Below the pieces are notes generated by a model. It saw nothing but the letters and a program-made list of their open reading frames with translations, was not told the origin of the DNA and made no database searches. This document shows, piece by piece, positions 1 to 5,285 of a stretch of 5,285 bases of DNA (its first letter is position 1; every line of letters begins with the position of its first letter). The position numbers were made by a program, and so were the translations under genes. The DNA is taken from contig JBFJVD010000206.1 in NCBI GenBank assembly GCA_041624375.1, positions 1-5,285 of the forward strand. Direction: 5' to 3'. This stretch comes from JBFJVD01 sp041624375. GTDB lineage: Bacteria; Chloroflexota; Anaerolineae; Anaerolineales; E44-bin32.

Positions 1-1288
1 CGGCGGGAACGACTTCCTCGGCATCATGCGCATCCGTTTCCTCAACATCTTGCAGGAGCGCTGCCGCCAACTCGGCGTGGAGCTCCATTTCGAGCACAAC
101 ATCCCCGACCTTGATGCCATCCGGGATTGCGATCTTCTCGTTGGCGCCGATGGCTTGAAAAGCATGGTCCGCGAAGGAATGCGTGAAGAATTTCAGACGC
201 GAACCGAGACGCGCCGCAATTACTACATCTGGTATGGGACGCCGCAGATCTTCGACGCGCTGACGATGATGTTCCGCTCTCACCCCGATGGGTTGTATAT
301 TGCCCATGCGTACATGTTCGATCCGAACCTGAGCACCTTCATCGTCGAGTGCGACCCCGAAACGTGGGAGCGGGCAGGATTCGCTGCCATGACGGAGCAG
401 CAGACGGCGGCTTATCTTGCCGACATCTTTCAAGACGAACTCGATGGCCAACCGCTGAAATCCAACGCCTCCAGCTGGTACAACTTCGTCCTTGTGCGCA
501 ACAACCGCTGGCACCATGAGAACATCGTCCTGCTTGGCGACGCGCTGCACTCCGTCCACTTCTCGATCGGCTCGGGCACCAAGCTTGCAGTGGAAGATGC
601 GATCGCCCTATCCGGCTCCTTTGCGGAAAAGCACAGCATCCAGGCTGCACTCAAGGATTTCGAGCGGAGACGAAAGCCTCGTACGGAGGCTTTTCAATTC
701 GCAGCGCTCGACAGTCTGCTCTGGCTGGAGAATATCCGGGAGCATGTCGATCAGGACGCGCTGCCGTTTGCTTATCAGCTCATGACGCGGAGCAATCGCG
801 TCGGGCATCGACGGCTGAAGGATCAAGACCCCGAATTCCTCGAGCGCTACGAGCGCTGGCACTGGGACAACGTCGGCCCCATCTACGAAGATTTCCTCGA
901 CTTGTTTGAAAAGAAGGCCTACGCCCACCTGGGCAGCCTGCTCCACGACGGCCGACCCCATGTGACTCCGGTCTGGGTGGATTACGATGGAGAGTGCTTG
1001 CTCATCAATTCCGCCAAGGGCCGCCAGAAGGACCTGAATATGGAACGACGCCGCCATGTTTCGGTTGAGATCAGCGACCCGGAAGACCCCAACCGCTACA
1101 TCATGGTGTTCGGGGAAGTCGTCGAAATCACCGAAGAAGGCGCGGAGGAGCATGTGGACAAGCTGGCCCAACGCTACCTTGGCGTGGATCGTTATCCCCC
1201 GAGCTGGCGTTTTGCGGGGGAGGTTCGCCGTATCTACAAGATCAAGCCGGATCGGGTGATCCATTGGCACCCATTCGGCGGCTGGTAG
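1..1288 (+). CDS. Aryl-CoA flavin monooxygenase fused to a PPOX-class reductase-like domain (5' partial)
   Basis: Likely role: NAD(P)H- and FAD-dependent hydroxylation of an aromatic acyl-CoA (2-aminobenzoyl-CoA or salicylyl-CoA type), cytosolic. The frame is open from base 2, so the true start lies upstream. The ATG at 26 is internal, because the N-terminal GxGxxG FAD fold is missing. Numbering from that ATG: a DG motif (LLVGADG, 38-44), the stretch AHAYMFDP (93-100) followed by STFIVE, and the GD motif LLGDALH (169-175) running into FSIGSGTKLAVEDA. These are typical of the 2-aminobenzoyl-CoA monooxygenase / salicylyl-CoA 5-hydroxylase family and less so of ordinary salicylate hydroxylases. 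From about residue 289 to 420 the protein becomes a PPOX-like split barrel. Known relatives have an old-yellow-enzyme domain there. The missing N-terminus is probably about 100 residues. Family assignment is firm; substrate is inferred from the neighbours. Confidence 0.85.
   Translation, partial: GGNDFLGIMRIRFLNILQERCRQLGVELHFEHNIPDLDAIRDCDLLVGADGLKSMVREGMREEFQTRTETRRNYYIWYGTPQIFDALTMMFRSHPDGLYIAHAYMFDPNLSTFIVECDPETWERAGFAAMTEQQTAAYLADIFQDELDGQPLKSNASSWYNFVLVRNNRWHHENIVLLGDALHSVHFSIGSGTKLAVEDAIALSGSFAEKHSIQAALKDFERRRKPRTEAFQFAALDSLLWLENIREHVDQDALPFAYQLMTRSNRVGHRRLKDQDPEFLERYERWHWDNVGPIYEDFLDLFEKKAYAHLGSLLHDGRPHVTPVWVDYDGECLLINSAKGRQKDLNMERRRHVSVEISDPEDPNRYIMVFGEVVEITEEGAEEHVDKLAQRYLGVDRYPPSWRFAGEVRRIYKIKPDRVIHWHPFGGW
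890..1285 (+). other. C-terminal PPOX / Rv1155-like (F420- or FMN-binding) domain of the monooxygenase
   Basis: This is a domain inside the preceding gene, residues about 289-420 counted from the ATG at 26. Seen directly: FEKKAYAHLGSLLHDGRP, then VTPVWVDYDG (313-322), then KGRQKDLN (331-338) with G332, R333, K335 and N338, then HVSVEISDPEDPNRY and GEVVEIT (363-369), ending near HWHPFGGW. This order matches stand-alone 130 to 145 residue proteins of the Rv1155 / TIGR03618 F420-dependent PPOX class, in which the GRxKxxN-like stretch contacts cofactor phosphate. The domain looks complete. F420, FMN or another cofactor cannot be told apart from sequence alone. In this position it may supply reducing equivalents for the ring or for the hydroxylase flavin; that is inference. 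Confidence 0.82.
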
Positions 1289-1303
1289 CGGCCAGGGGCA
1301 CGC

Positions 1304-2092
1304 ATGGCTGAAGGGCAAGATCCACCGCGCCAGGTTGCCGTTGTGACCGGCGGCGGCCAGGGGATCGGCCGGTCGATCGCCCTGGCACTGGCGGGTGACG
1401 GCTTTGCAATCGCCGTTGCTGCACGGCGAGCAGGGCCTCTGGAGGAAGTGGTCGCTGAGATCGAGGCGCGGGGTGCCCCGGCGATCGCTGTCGTCTGTGA
1501 TGTAACCGACCCGGAGAGCGTGATTGCCTTGCAACAGTCCGTCCAGCACAAGATGGGCAGTGCGTCGGTCCTCATCAACAACGCCGGGATCGCAGAGAGC
1601 CACAAATTCGTCGATCACCCGGACGACCTGTGGCAGCGGATGCTGGAGGTCAACCTGACCGGAACCTACCGTGTATCGAAGGTGTTTGTTCCCGGGATGA
1701 TCGAGCAACGTTGGGGCCGTATCGTCAACATCGCCTCAACGGCGGCAAAGGTCGGCGCCCGCTACCTCGCGGCGTATACGGCCTCCAAGCATGGGGTGCT
1801 GGGGCTCACCCGAGCGCTCGCCGCCGAGCTTGGCCCGCACAACATCACCGTCAATGCCATCTGCCCGGGCTATGTGGACACGCCCATGACGCAAGCCTCG
1901 ATCGAAAACATCATCGCCCGAACTGGACGGACACGTGAAGAAGCCCTGGCCTTCATCCATTCCACCAACCCGCAGGGCCGGCTGATCCATCCGGAGGAAG
2001 TGGCGCAGGTCGCCCGGATGCTGGTTGGGAGGGCAGCCGGGGGGATCAGCGGCCAGTCGATCAACGTTGACGGCGGGGCCGTCATGTTCTAG
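1304..2092 (+). CDS. Short-chain dehydrogenase/reductase, probable 3-hydroxyacyl-CoA dehydrogenase of ring degradation
   Basis: A 262-residue classical SDR, full length for the family. Visible motifs: TGGGQGIG (15-22) for nucleotide binding, D66 after strand beta-3, NNAG (92-95), and the catalytic set N117, S145, Y158 and K162 (YTASK), then PGYVDTPM (188-195). The end of strand beta-2 reads AARR (39-42) without the acidic residue that favours NAD, so NADP(H) preference is possible. The segment at about 196-232, with ARTGRTREEA and NPQGRLIHPEE, is common in SDRs of CoA-linked aromatic and alicyclic acid clusters, such as BadH-like 2-hydroxycyclohexanecarboxyl-CoA dehydrogenases. The start follows the monooxygenase stop by 15 bases and has an AGGGG ribosome site at 1294-1298. 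Expected job: oxidise or reduce a hydroxy/keto group on a ring-derived acyl-CoA. The exact substrate is unknown. Confidence 0.88.
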   Translation: MAEGQDPPRQVAVVTGGGQGIGRSIALALAGDGFAIAVAARRAGPLEEVVAEIEARGAPAIAVVCDVTDPESVIALQQSVQHKMGSASVLINNAGIAESHKFVDHPDDLWQRMLEVNLTGTYRVSKVFVPGMIEQRWGRIVNIASTAAKVGARYLAAYTASKHGVLGLTRALAAELGPHNITVNAICPGYVDTPMTQASIENIIARTGRTREEALAFIHSTNPQGRLIHPEEVAQVARMLVGRAAGGISGQSINVDGGAVMF

Positions 2093-2118
2093 GCACTGTC
2101 CGAACAGCCAGCATCAGC

Positions 2119-2126
2119 GGAGGGAG
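2119..2126 (+). promoter_or_regulatory. Ribosome binding site deciding the GTG start of the crotonase
   Basis: GGAGGGAG lies 9 bases before the GTG at 2136. It is the only strong Shine-Dalgarno-like sequence near this gene. An in-frame ATG at 2025 would overlap the SDR by 68 bases and add 37 residues with no crotonase character, so the GTG start is preferred. Confidence 0.75.
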
Positions 2127-2135
2127 CCAGCCCGC

Positions 2136-2924
2136 GTGGCCGAATATACCTTCAAGATTGAAAACGGGATCGGTCGCTTCACCTTTCAGCGTCCCGACGT
2201 TCTAAACGCGCTGACGCTCGATCTCTACGCGCAGTTCCGCGACCTGCTCTGGGATCTCAAAACCGAGGACGCCCTTAAGGTTCTCGTACTCACGGGCGAG
2301 GGTCGCGCATTCTGCTCCGGGGGCGACGTCCATACAATTATCGGGGCGCTGCTTGAGGCGGACATGCGCGCCCATCTCGAGTTCACTCGCATGACCGGGG
2401 CCGTTGTGCGCAACATGCGCCTGCTCGACAAGCCGATCCTTGCTGCGATCAATGGCGTTGCCGCCGGTGCCGGCGCAGTCATTGCACTTGCCGCCGATCT
2501 ACGGATCATGTCGGAGCAGGCCAAGTTTGCCTTCCTCTTCTCGCGGGTCGGACTCACCGGCGCCGATATGGGATCGGCTTACCTATTGCCCCGCATCGTC
2601 GGCACCGGTCGCGCGTTGGAGATCCTCCTGCTCGGCGATGATATCGACGCTGAGACTGCCGGTCGGATCGGGCTTGCCAACCGCGTGGTCCCACCGGAGG
2701 CGGTCCTGCCAACGGCGTATGAGTGGGCCGAGCGGCTGGCACAGGGCCCAACCTTTGCCCACAGCATGACCAAACGCATGGTCAACAACGAGTGGAATAT
2801 GGATCTCATTTCCGCGCTGGAGTCAGAAGCGCAGGCGCAAGCCCTGCTCATGATGGGCGAAGACCACCGCGCCTTCTATGAGGCCTTCCAGCAGAAGCTG
2901 AAGCCGGAGTTCCGCGGCAGGTGA
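2136..2924 (+). CDS. Enoyl-CoA hydratase/isomerase (crotonase) family protein
   Basis: Starting at GTG 2136, the protein has 262 residues, the usual crotonase size. Residues 3-30 form the N-terminal beta strands. FCSGGDV (59-65) gives the first oxyanion-hole element and NGVAAGAGA (106-114) the second, with G111 as donor. LFSRVGLTGADMGSAYLLPR (134-153) is the conserved mid-region. Both glutamates of true enoyl-CoA hydratases (rat E144 and E164) are replaced, by V115 and F135 in my hand alignment. D144 falls where 4-chlorobenzoyl-CoA dehalogenase and PaaG-like isomerases carry a catalytic Asp. This points to an isomerase, ring hydrolase or other crotonase chemistry. The AFLF/RVGL/DMGS pattern recalls crotonases found beside bifunctional salicylyl-CoA / 2-aminobenzoyl-CoA monooxygenases. 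It sits 43 bases after the SDR and 3 bases before the Rid gene. The family is certain, the reaction is not. Confidence 0.88.
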   Translation: MAEYTFKIENGIGRFTFQRPDVLNALTLDLYAQFRDLLWDLKTEDALKVLVLTGEGRAFCSGGDVHTIIGALLEADMRAHLEFTRMTGAVVRNMRLLDKPILAAINGVAAGAGAVIALAADLRIMSEQAKFAFLFSRVGLTGADMGSAYLLPRIVGTGRALEILLLGDDIDAETAGRIGLANRVVPPEAVLPTAYEWAERLAQGPTFAHSMTKRMVNNEWNMDLISALESEAQAQALLMMGEDHRAFYEAFQQKLKPEFRGR

Positions 2925-2927
2925 ACC

Positions 2928-3341
2928 ATGAGACCTCCAGAACTGATTAACCCGCCTAGACTCGCCCAACCCTCCGGATTCAGCTACGCGGTTCGAACGG
3001 CGGGCGACCTAAGCGTCCACATCGCCGGTCACACGGCGATGAATCCTGATGGCGATATCGTTGGACCCGGAGACCTGCCTGCCCAGTTCGAACAAACGCT
3101 GGCGAATCTGAGTGAAACGCTTCAGGCCGCCGGGGCTGCGCCGGCGGACATCGTCCGGCTGCGCATCTATGTCACCGATGTGGAAGTCTACAAGCAACAC
3201 CTCGGCGCGATCGGCAAGGCTTATCGGAAGATGTTCGGACGCCATTTCCCGGCGATGACTCTGGTGCAGGTCAGCCGGCTGTGGGATTCAGCCGCGCTGA
3301 TCGAGATTGAAGCCACCGCCGTTGTCGCCGCCCAAGCTTAG
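2928..3341 (+). CDS. Rid (YjgF/YER057c/UK114) family protein
   Basis: A 137-residue protein, close to the usual 125-140. Visible Rid features: the N-terminal segment LINPPRLAQPSGFSYAV (6-22), the strand VHIAGHTAMNPDGDIV (30-45), the helix QFEQTLANLSETLQAAGA (53-70), IVRLRIYVTDVEVY (75-88), and the C-terminal strands with VQVSRL and LIEIEATAV. Archetypal RidA has PAR at its subunit-interface active site, whose Arg is needed for imine hydrolysis. Here that motif is PAM (108-110), so the Arg is lost, although the acidic E126/E128 pair remains. Rid homologues occur in aminobenzoate and other aromatic clusters, where they may hydrolyse or chaperone enamine/imine intermediates. Its ATG lies 3 bases after the crotonase stop, and AGGTGA (2919-2924) overlapping that stop may act as ribosome site, so translation is likely coupled. 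The precise role is unassigned. Confidence 0.87.
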   Translation: MRPPELINPPRLAQPSGFSYAVRTAGDLSVHIAGHTAMNPDGDIVGPGDLPAQFEQTLANLSETLQAAGAAPADIVRLRIYVTDVEVYKQHLGAIGKAYRKMFGRHFPAMTLVQVSRLWDSAALIEIEATAVVAAQA

Positions 3342-3343
3342 CC

Positions 3344-4492
3344 ATGAACTTTGCGCTCAATGACACCCAGCGCCGCGTGAAGGCGCTAGCCCGGGAGTTC
3401 GCCCGCCAGCACGTTGCGCCGCGCGCCCGAGAGATGGATGCCGAAGGCAGCATGCCCCCGGAGCTGATCCGCGCGCTCGCGGAAAGCGGGCTGCTGGGCG
3501 GCCCGCTGCCGGAGCGCTATGGTGGAGGCGGCTGGGATCATCTTTCCCTGGCGTTGGCCTATGAGGCACTCGGTCAGGTCGACTCCTCCGTCCGCGGCTT
3601 CATGACAGTGCACACGAGTCTTGTGGCGCAATGCGTGTTGATGTGGGGCAGCGACGAACAGAAAGACGCTTACCTGCCGAAGCTTGCCTCCGGCGGACAG
3701 ATCGGCTGCTACTGCCTCACCGAACCCAACGCCGGCTCGGATGCTGCCAGCCTCGAGACACGGGCGGGCCGGGAGGGCGATGTCTTTCGCCTCAATGGGG
3801 AGAAGATCTGGATCACCAATGGGGGGATCGCCGATCTGGCGCTGGTCTTCGCCATGGAAGACCCGGATGCGCGCCACCGCGGCATGACCGCCTTCCTGGT
3901 GCCGACCGACTCACCGGGCTTCGAGCGCGCACCCATGCCGGGCATCGAGCTGGGTCATCGCGCCTCCGATCACGCCCACATCCGGCTGGAGGATTGCCGG
4001 TTGCCGGCGTCGGCGAGATTGGGCCGGTCGGGAGAGGGATTCAAAGTGGCGATGTCTGCCCTGGACCACGGGCGTCTGGGCGTTGCCGCGGGCGCCCTCG
4101 GCGTTGCGCAGGCCTGCCTCGAGGCGAGCATCGAGTTCGCGCGAAACCGCCGCCAATTTGGGCAGCGCATCGGGGATTTCGAAATGATCCAGGCGAGCGT
4201 CGCGGACATGGCGGCCGAGACAGCTGCCGCCCGCTGGCTCGTCTATCACGCGGCGTGGCTCAAGGATCAGGGGCAGGCGGCTACTCTGGAGACATCCATA
4301 GCGAAGTACTACGCAACCGAGGCTGCCGTCCGCGCCGCCAACGAAGCCGTCCTCCTGCATGGCGGTCGCGGCTATTCGAATGAATACCCGGTGGAGCGCT
4401 ACCTGCGCGACATCAAGGGCCTTCAGATCTACGAAGGCACGGCACACATTCAAAAGATTGTGATTGCCCGTGAGATGATTGGCCGCGAATGA
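3344..4492 (+). CDS. Acyl-CoA dehydrogenase
   Basis: A full-length 382-residue FAD-dependent acyl-CoA dehydrogenase that introduces an alpha,beta double bond into an acyl-CoA and passes electrons to ETF. Domains: N-terminal helices (1-120), middle beta domain with CLTEPNAGSD (124-133) and KIWITNGG (154-161) contacting flavin, and C-terminal helices with RRQFGQ (269-274), LLHGGRGY (337-344) and the catalytic base E364 in IYEGTAHIQ (362-370). R84 and T88 in SSVRGFMT lie where glutaryl-CoA dehydrogenase has the Arg and Ser that hold the distal carboxylate, which would suit a dicarboxyl or ring-keto acyl-CoA. The start is 2 bases after the Rid stop with no clear Shine-Dalgarno sequence, consistent with coupling; the N-terminus begins just where family members do. 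Expected role: the oxidation step after ring reduction or opening. Confidence 0.93.
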   Translation: MNFALNDTQRRVKALAREFARQHVAPRAREMDAEGSMPPELIRALAESGLLGGPLPERYGGGGWDHLSLALAYEALGQVDSSVRGFMTVHTSLVAQCVLMWGSDEQKDAYLPKLASGGQIGCYCLTEPNAGSDAASLETRAGREGDVFRLNGEKIWITNGGIADLALVFAMEDPDARHRGMTAFLVPTDSPGFERAPMPGIELGHRASDHAHIRLEDCRLPASARLGRSGEGFKVAMSALDHGRLGVAAGALGVAQACLEASIEFARNRRQFGQRIGDFEMIQASVADMAAETAAARWLVYHAAWLKDQGQAATLETSIAKYYATEAAVRAANEAVLLHGGRGYSNEYPVERYLRDIKGLQIYEGTAHIQKIVIAREMIGRE

Positions 4493-4508
4493 GGCGCGGT
4501 GCGCCTCA
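4490..4508 (+). other. Perfect 8-bp hairpin at the acyl-CoA dehydrogenase stop codon
   Basis: TGAGGCGC (4490-4497), loop GGT, then GCGCCTCA (4501-4508) form an uninterrupted, GC-rich stem. The left arm begins with the TGA stop. No run of T follows, so it is not a standard intrinsic terminator. It could stabilise the upstream mRNA, pause polymerase, or tune read-through to the ligase. Function is inferred; the pairing is seen directly. Confidence 0.6.
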
Positions 4509-4515
4509 GCTCGAG

Positions 4516-4520
4516 AGGAG
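4516..4520 (+). promoter_or_regulatory. Ribosome binding site of the CoA ligase
   Basis: AGGAG ends 7 bases before the ATG at 4528 and is the best Shine-Dalgarno match in the window, suggesting independent and efficient initiation of the ligase. A GTG immediately before the ATG (4525-4527) is in frame and could also serve as start, adding one residue. Confidence 0.75.
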
Positions 4521-4527
4521 TGAGGTG

Positions 4528-5285
4528 ATGACCGTATTGAGTGCCGCTGATCTGCCACTCTACTACAATGCTGTTGACATCCTCGAACGCAATCTGGCGG
4601 AACGCGCCGGGAAGACGGCGCTTCTCACCGATTCCCGCGAGATGACCTTCCAGGAAGTATCCGATGAAGCCAATCAGGTTGGTCGAGCCCTGCAGAATCT
4701 TGACGTTGGTTTCGGAGATGTCGTCGGGATCCTGTGTTTCGATCAGGCGGAGTGGGTGACCGGGTTCTTTGGCACGCTCAAGGTCGGGGCCGTGCACCTC
4801 GGCATGAACACTCTGCTGACACCGCGGGAATTCGACTACGTCCTGAGGGACAGCCGAGCCAAGGTCTTGCTGGTCCACGAGAAGCTGCTCGAGTCCATCG
4901 ATCCCATCCGCGATGACGCGGAGTTCCTCGAGCATGTGGTCGTGATCGGCTCACCGAAGCGGGAGAGCGACCTCGCCTACCAGGACTGGATCGCCGGGGA
5001 AGCGACGGAACTGACCACCACAGCCACCCATCGCGAGGACTTCGCCACCCTGAACTATTCCAGCGGCACCACCGGCGAGCCCAAGGGCATCCTGCACGCT
5101 CACAAGGACTTGCCCCTGACCGCTCACAATTGGGGGAAGAACGTTCTCGGGCTGCGCGAGGACGATCGGACCTTCGCCGTCGCCAAGCTATTCTTCACGT
5201 TCGGGACCGGGGGCAACCTGATCTTCCCCTGGTACGTTGGCGCCAGCGTGGTCCTGTTTGCCGGGCCACCGCGCGACCCGAAGAA
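4528..5285 (+). CDS. Benzoate-CoA ligase family protein, probable 2-aminobenzoate/hydroxybenzoate-CoA ligase (3' partial)
   Basis: ATP-dependent, AMP-forming activation of an aromatic acid to its CoA thioester, the entry step of the pathway. The first 252 codons are present, about half of the usual 510-550, and the frame is still open at the window end. Seen: the N-terminal YYNAVDILERNL (12-23), typical of the benzoate-CoA ligase family; GRALQNLDVGFGD; the segment AVHLGMNTLLTP (89-99); and the adenylate-forming P-loop YSSGTTGEPKG (177-187), followed by LHAHKD. KLFFTFGTGG (220-229) aligns with the FFAYGLG segment of benzoate-CoA ligases, where Ala and Tyr line the aryl pocket. Here they are T224 and F225, which hints at a different ring substituent. 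It follows the dehydrogenase by 35 bases with its own strong ribosome site. Aryl-acid specificity is supported by family and neighbours; the actual substrate is not determined. Confidence 0.9.
   Translation, partial: MTVLSAADLPLYYNAVDILERNLAERAGKTALLTDSREMTFQEVSDEANQVGRALQNLDVGFGDVVGILCFDQAEWVTGFFGTLKVGAVHLGMNTLLTPREFDYVLRDSRAKVLLVHEKLLESIDPIRDDAEFLEHVVVIGSPKRESDLAYQDWIAGEATELTTTATHREDFATLNYSSGTTGEPKGILHAHKDLPLTAHNWGKNVLGLREDDRTFAVAKLFFTFGTGGNLIFPWYVGASVVLFAGPPRDPK

Noticed and set aside
26..28. ATG at 26 as the true start of the monooxygenase
   Set aside because: The frame is open upstream to the window edge, and a start here would remove the whole FAD-binding N-terminus.
860..900. Monooxygenase-PPOX junction as an assembly chimera or frameshift
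   Set aside because: The frame is continuous, base composition and codon use do not change at the joint, and both halves keep their expected motifs. It cannot be fully excluded without other genomes.
608..1708. Long minus-strand open frame of 366 codons
   Set aside because: It lies opposite two clearly recognisable genes, spans their junction, and its translation shows no known domain; it is a mirror effect of GC-rich coding sequence.
2025..2135. N-terminal extension of the crotonase to an upstream ATG
   Set aside because: It overlaps the SDR coding end, adds residues with no crotonase character, and lacks the good ribosome site found before GTG 2136.
3631..4383. Plus-strand open frame of 250 codons inside the dehydrogenase
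   Set aside because: Out-of-frame reading of the same gene, rich in Arg, Gly and Pro, without a ribosome site or domain.
4490..4508. Hairpin read as a rho-independent terminator
   Set aside because: No T-run follows, and a strongly initiated gene of the same pathway starts 19 bases later.
3911..4558. Minus-strand open frame of 215 codons over the acyl-CoA dehydrogenase end
   Set aside because: It is antisense to catalytic C-terminal motifs of a full-length enzyme and has no recognisable protein features.

Overview
The window is a compact, all-plus-strand catabolic gene cluster from a GC-rich bacterium (about 60% or slightly more by eye). Six genes lie head to tail: a partial flavin monooxygenase, a short-chain dehydrogenase, a crotonase, a Rid/YjgF protein, an acyl-CoA dehydrogenase and a partial benzoate-type CoA ligase. 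Gaps are 2 to 43 bases, so one transcript is likely. No promoter, terminator, RNA gene, mobile element or CRISPR is visible. The first and last genes run off the window.

Layout: 1-1288 carries the C-terminal part of a flavoprotein hydroxylase of the 2-aminobenzoyl-CoA monooxygenase / salicylyl-CoA 5-hydroxylase type. It continues in frame into a PPOX-class split-barrel domain of the Rv1155/F420 type. 1304-2092 is an SDR, 2136-2924 a crotonase with a GTG start, 2928-3341 a Rid protein, 3344-4492 an acyl-CoA dehydrogenase, and 4528 to the end an AMP-forming aryl-CoA ligase. A perfect 8-bp hairpin sits at the stop codon of the dehydrogenase, just before the ligase.

How they fit: the set resembles the aerobic CoA-dependent 2-aminobenzoate (anthranilate) cluster described in Azoarcus evansii. 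In that route a ligase makes the aryl-CoA, a flavin monooxygenase/reductase hydroxylates and partly reduces the ring, and beta-oxidation-like enzymes process the non-aromatic ring. A Rid protein would suit an enamine/imine intermediate and tilts the guess toward an amino-substituted substrate, but salicylate or another hydroxybenzoate is not excluded.

The most unusual point is the reductase half. The known bifunctional enzymes carry a C-terminal old-yellow-enzyme (OYE) domain. Here that position is held by a PPOX/F420-type domain of about 130 residues. This suggests a different, possibly F420H2-dependent, ring-reducing hydroxylase. Such domains are common in Actinobacteria and Chloroflexi, so a host from one of those groups is plausible but not proven. 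Secondary oddities are a crotonase lacking both hydratase glutamates, a Rid protein lacking its usual arginine, and an acyl-CoA dehydrogenase with a glutaryl-CoA-dehydrogenase-like arginine.
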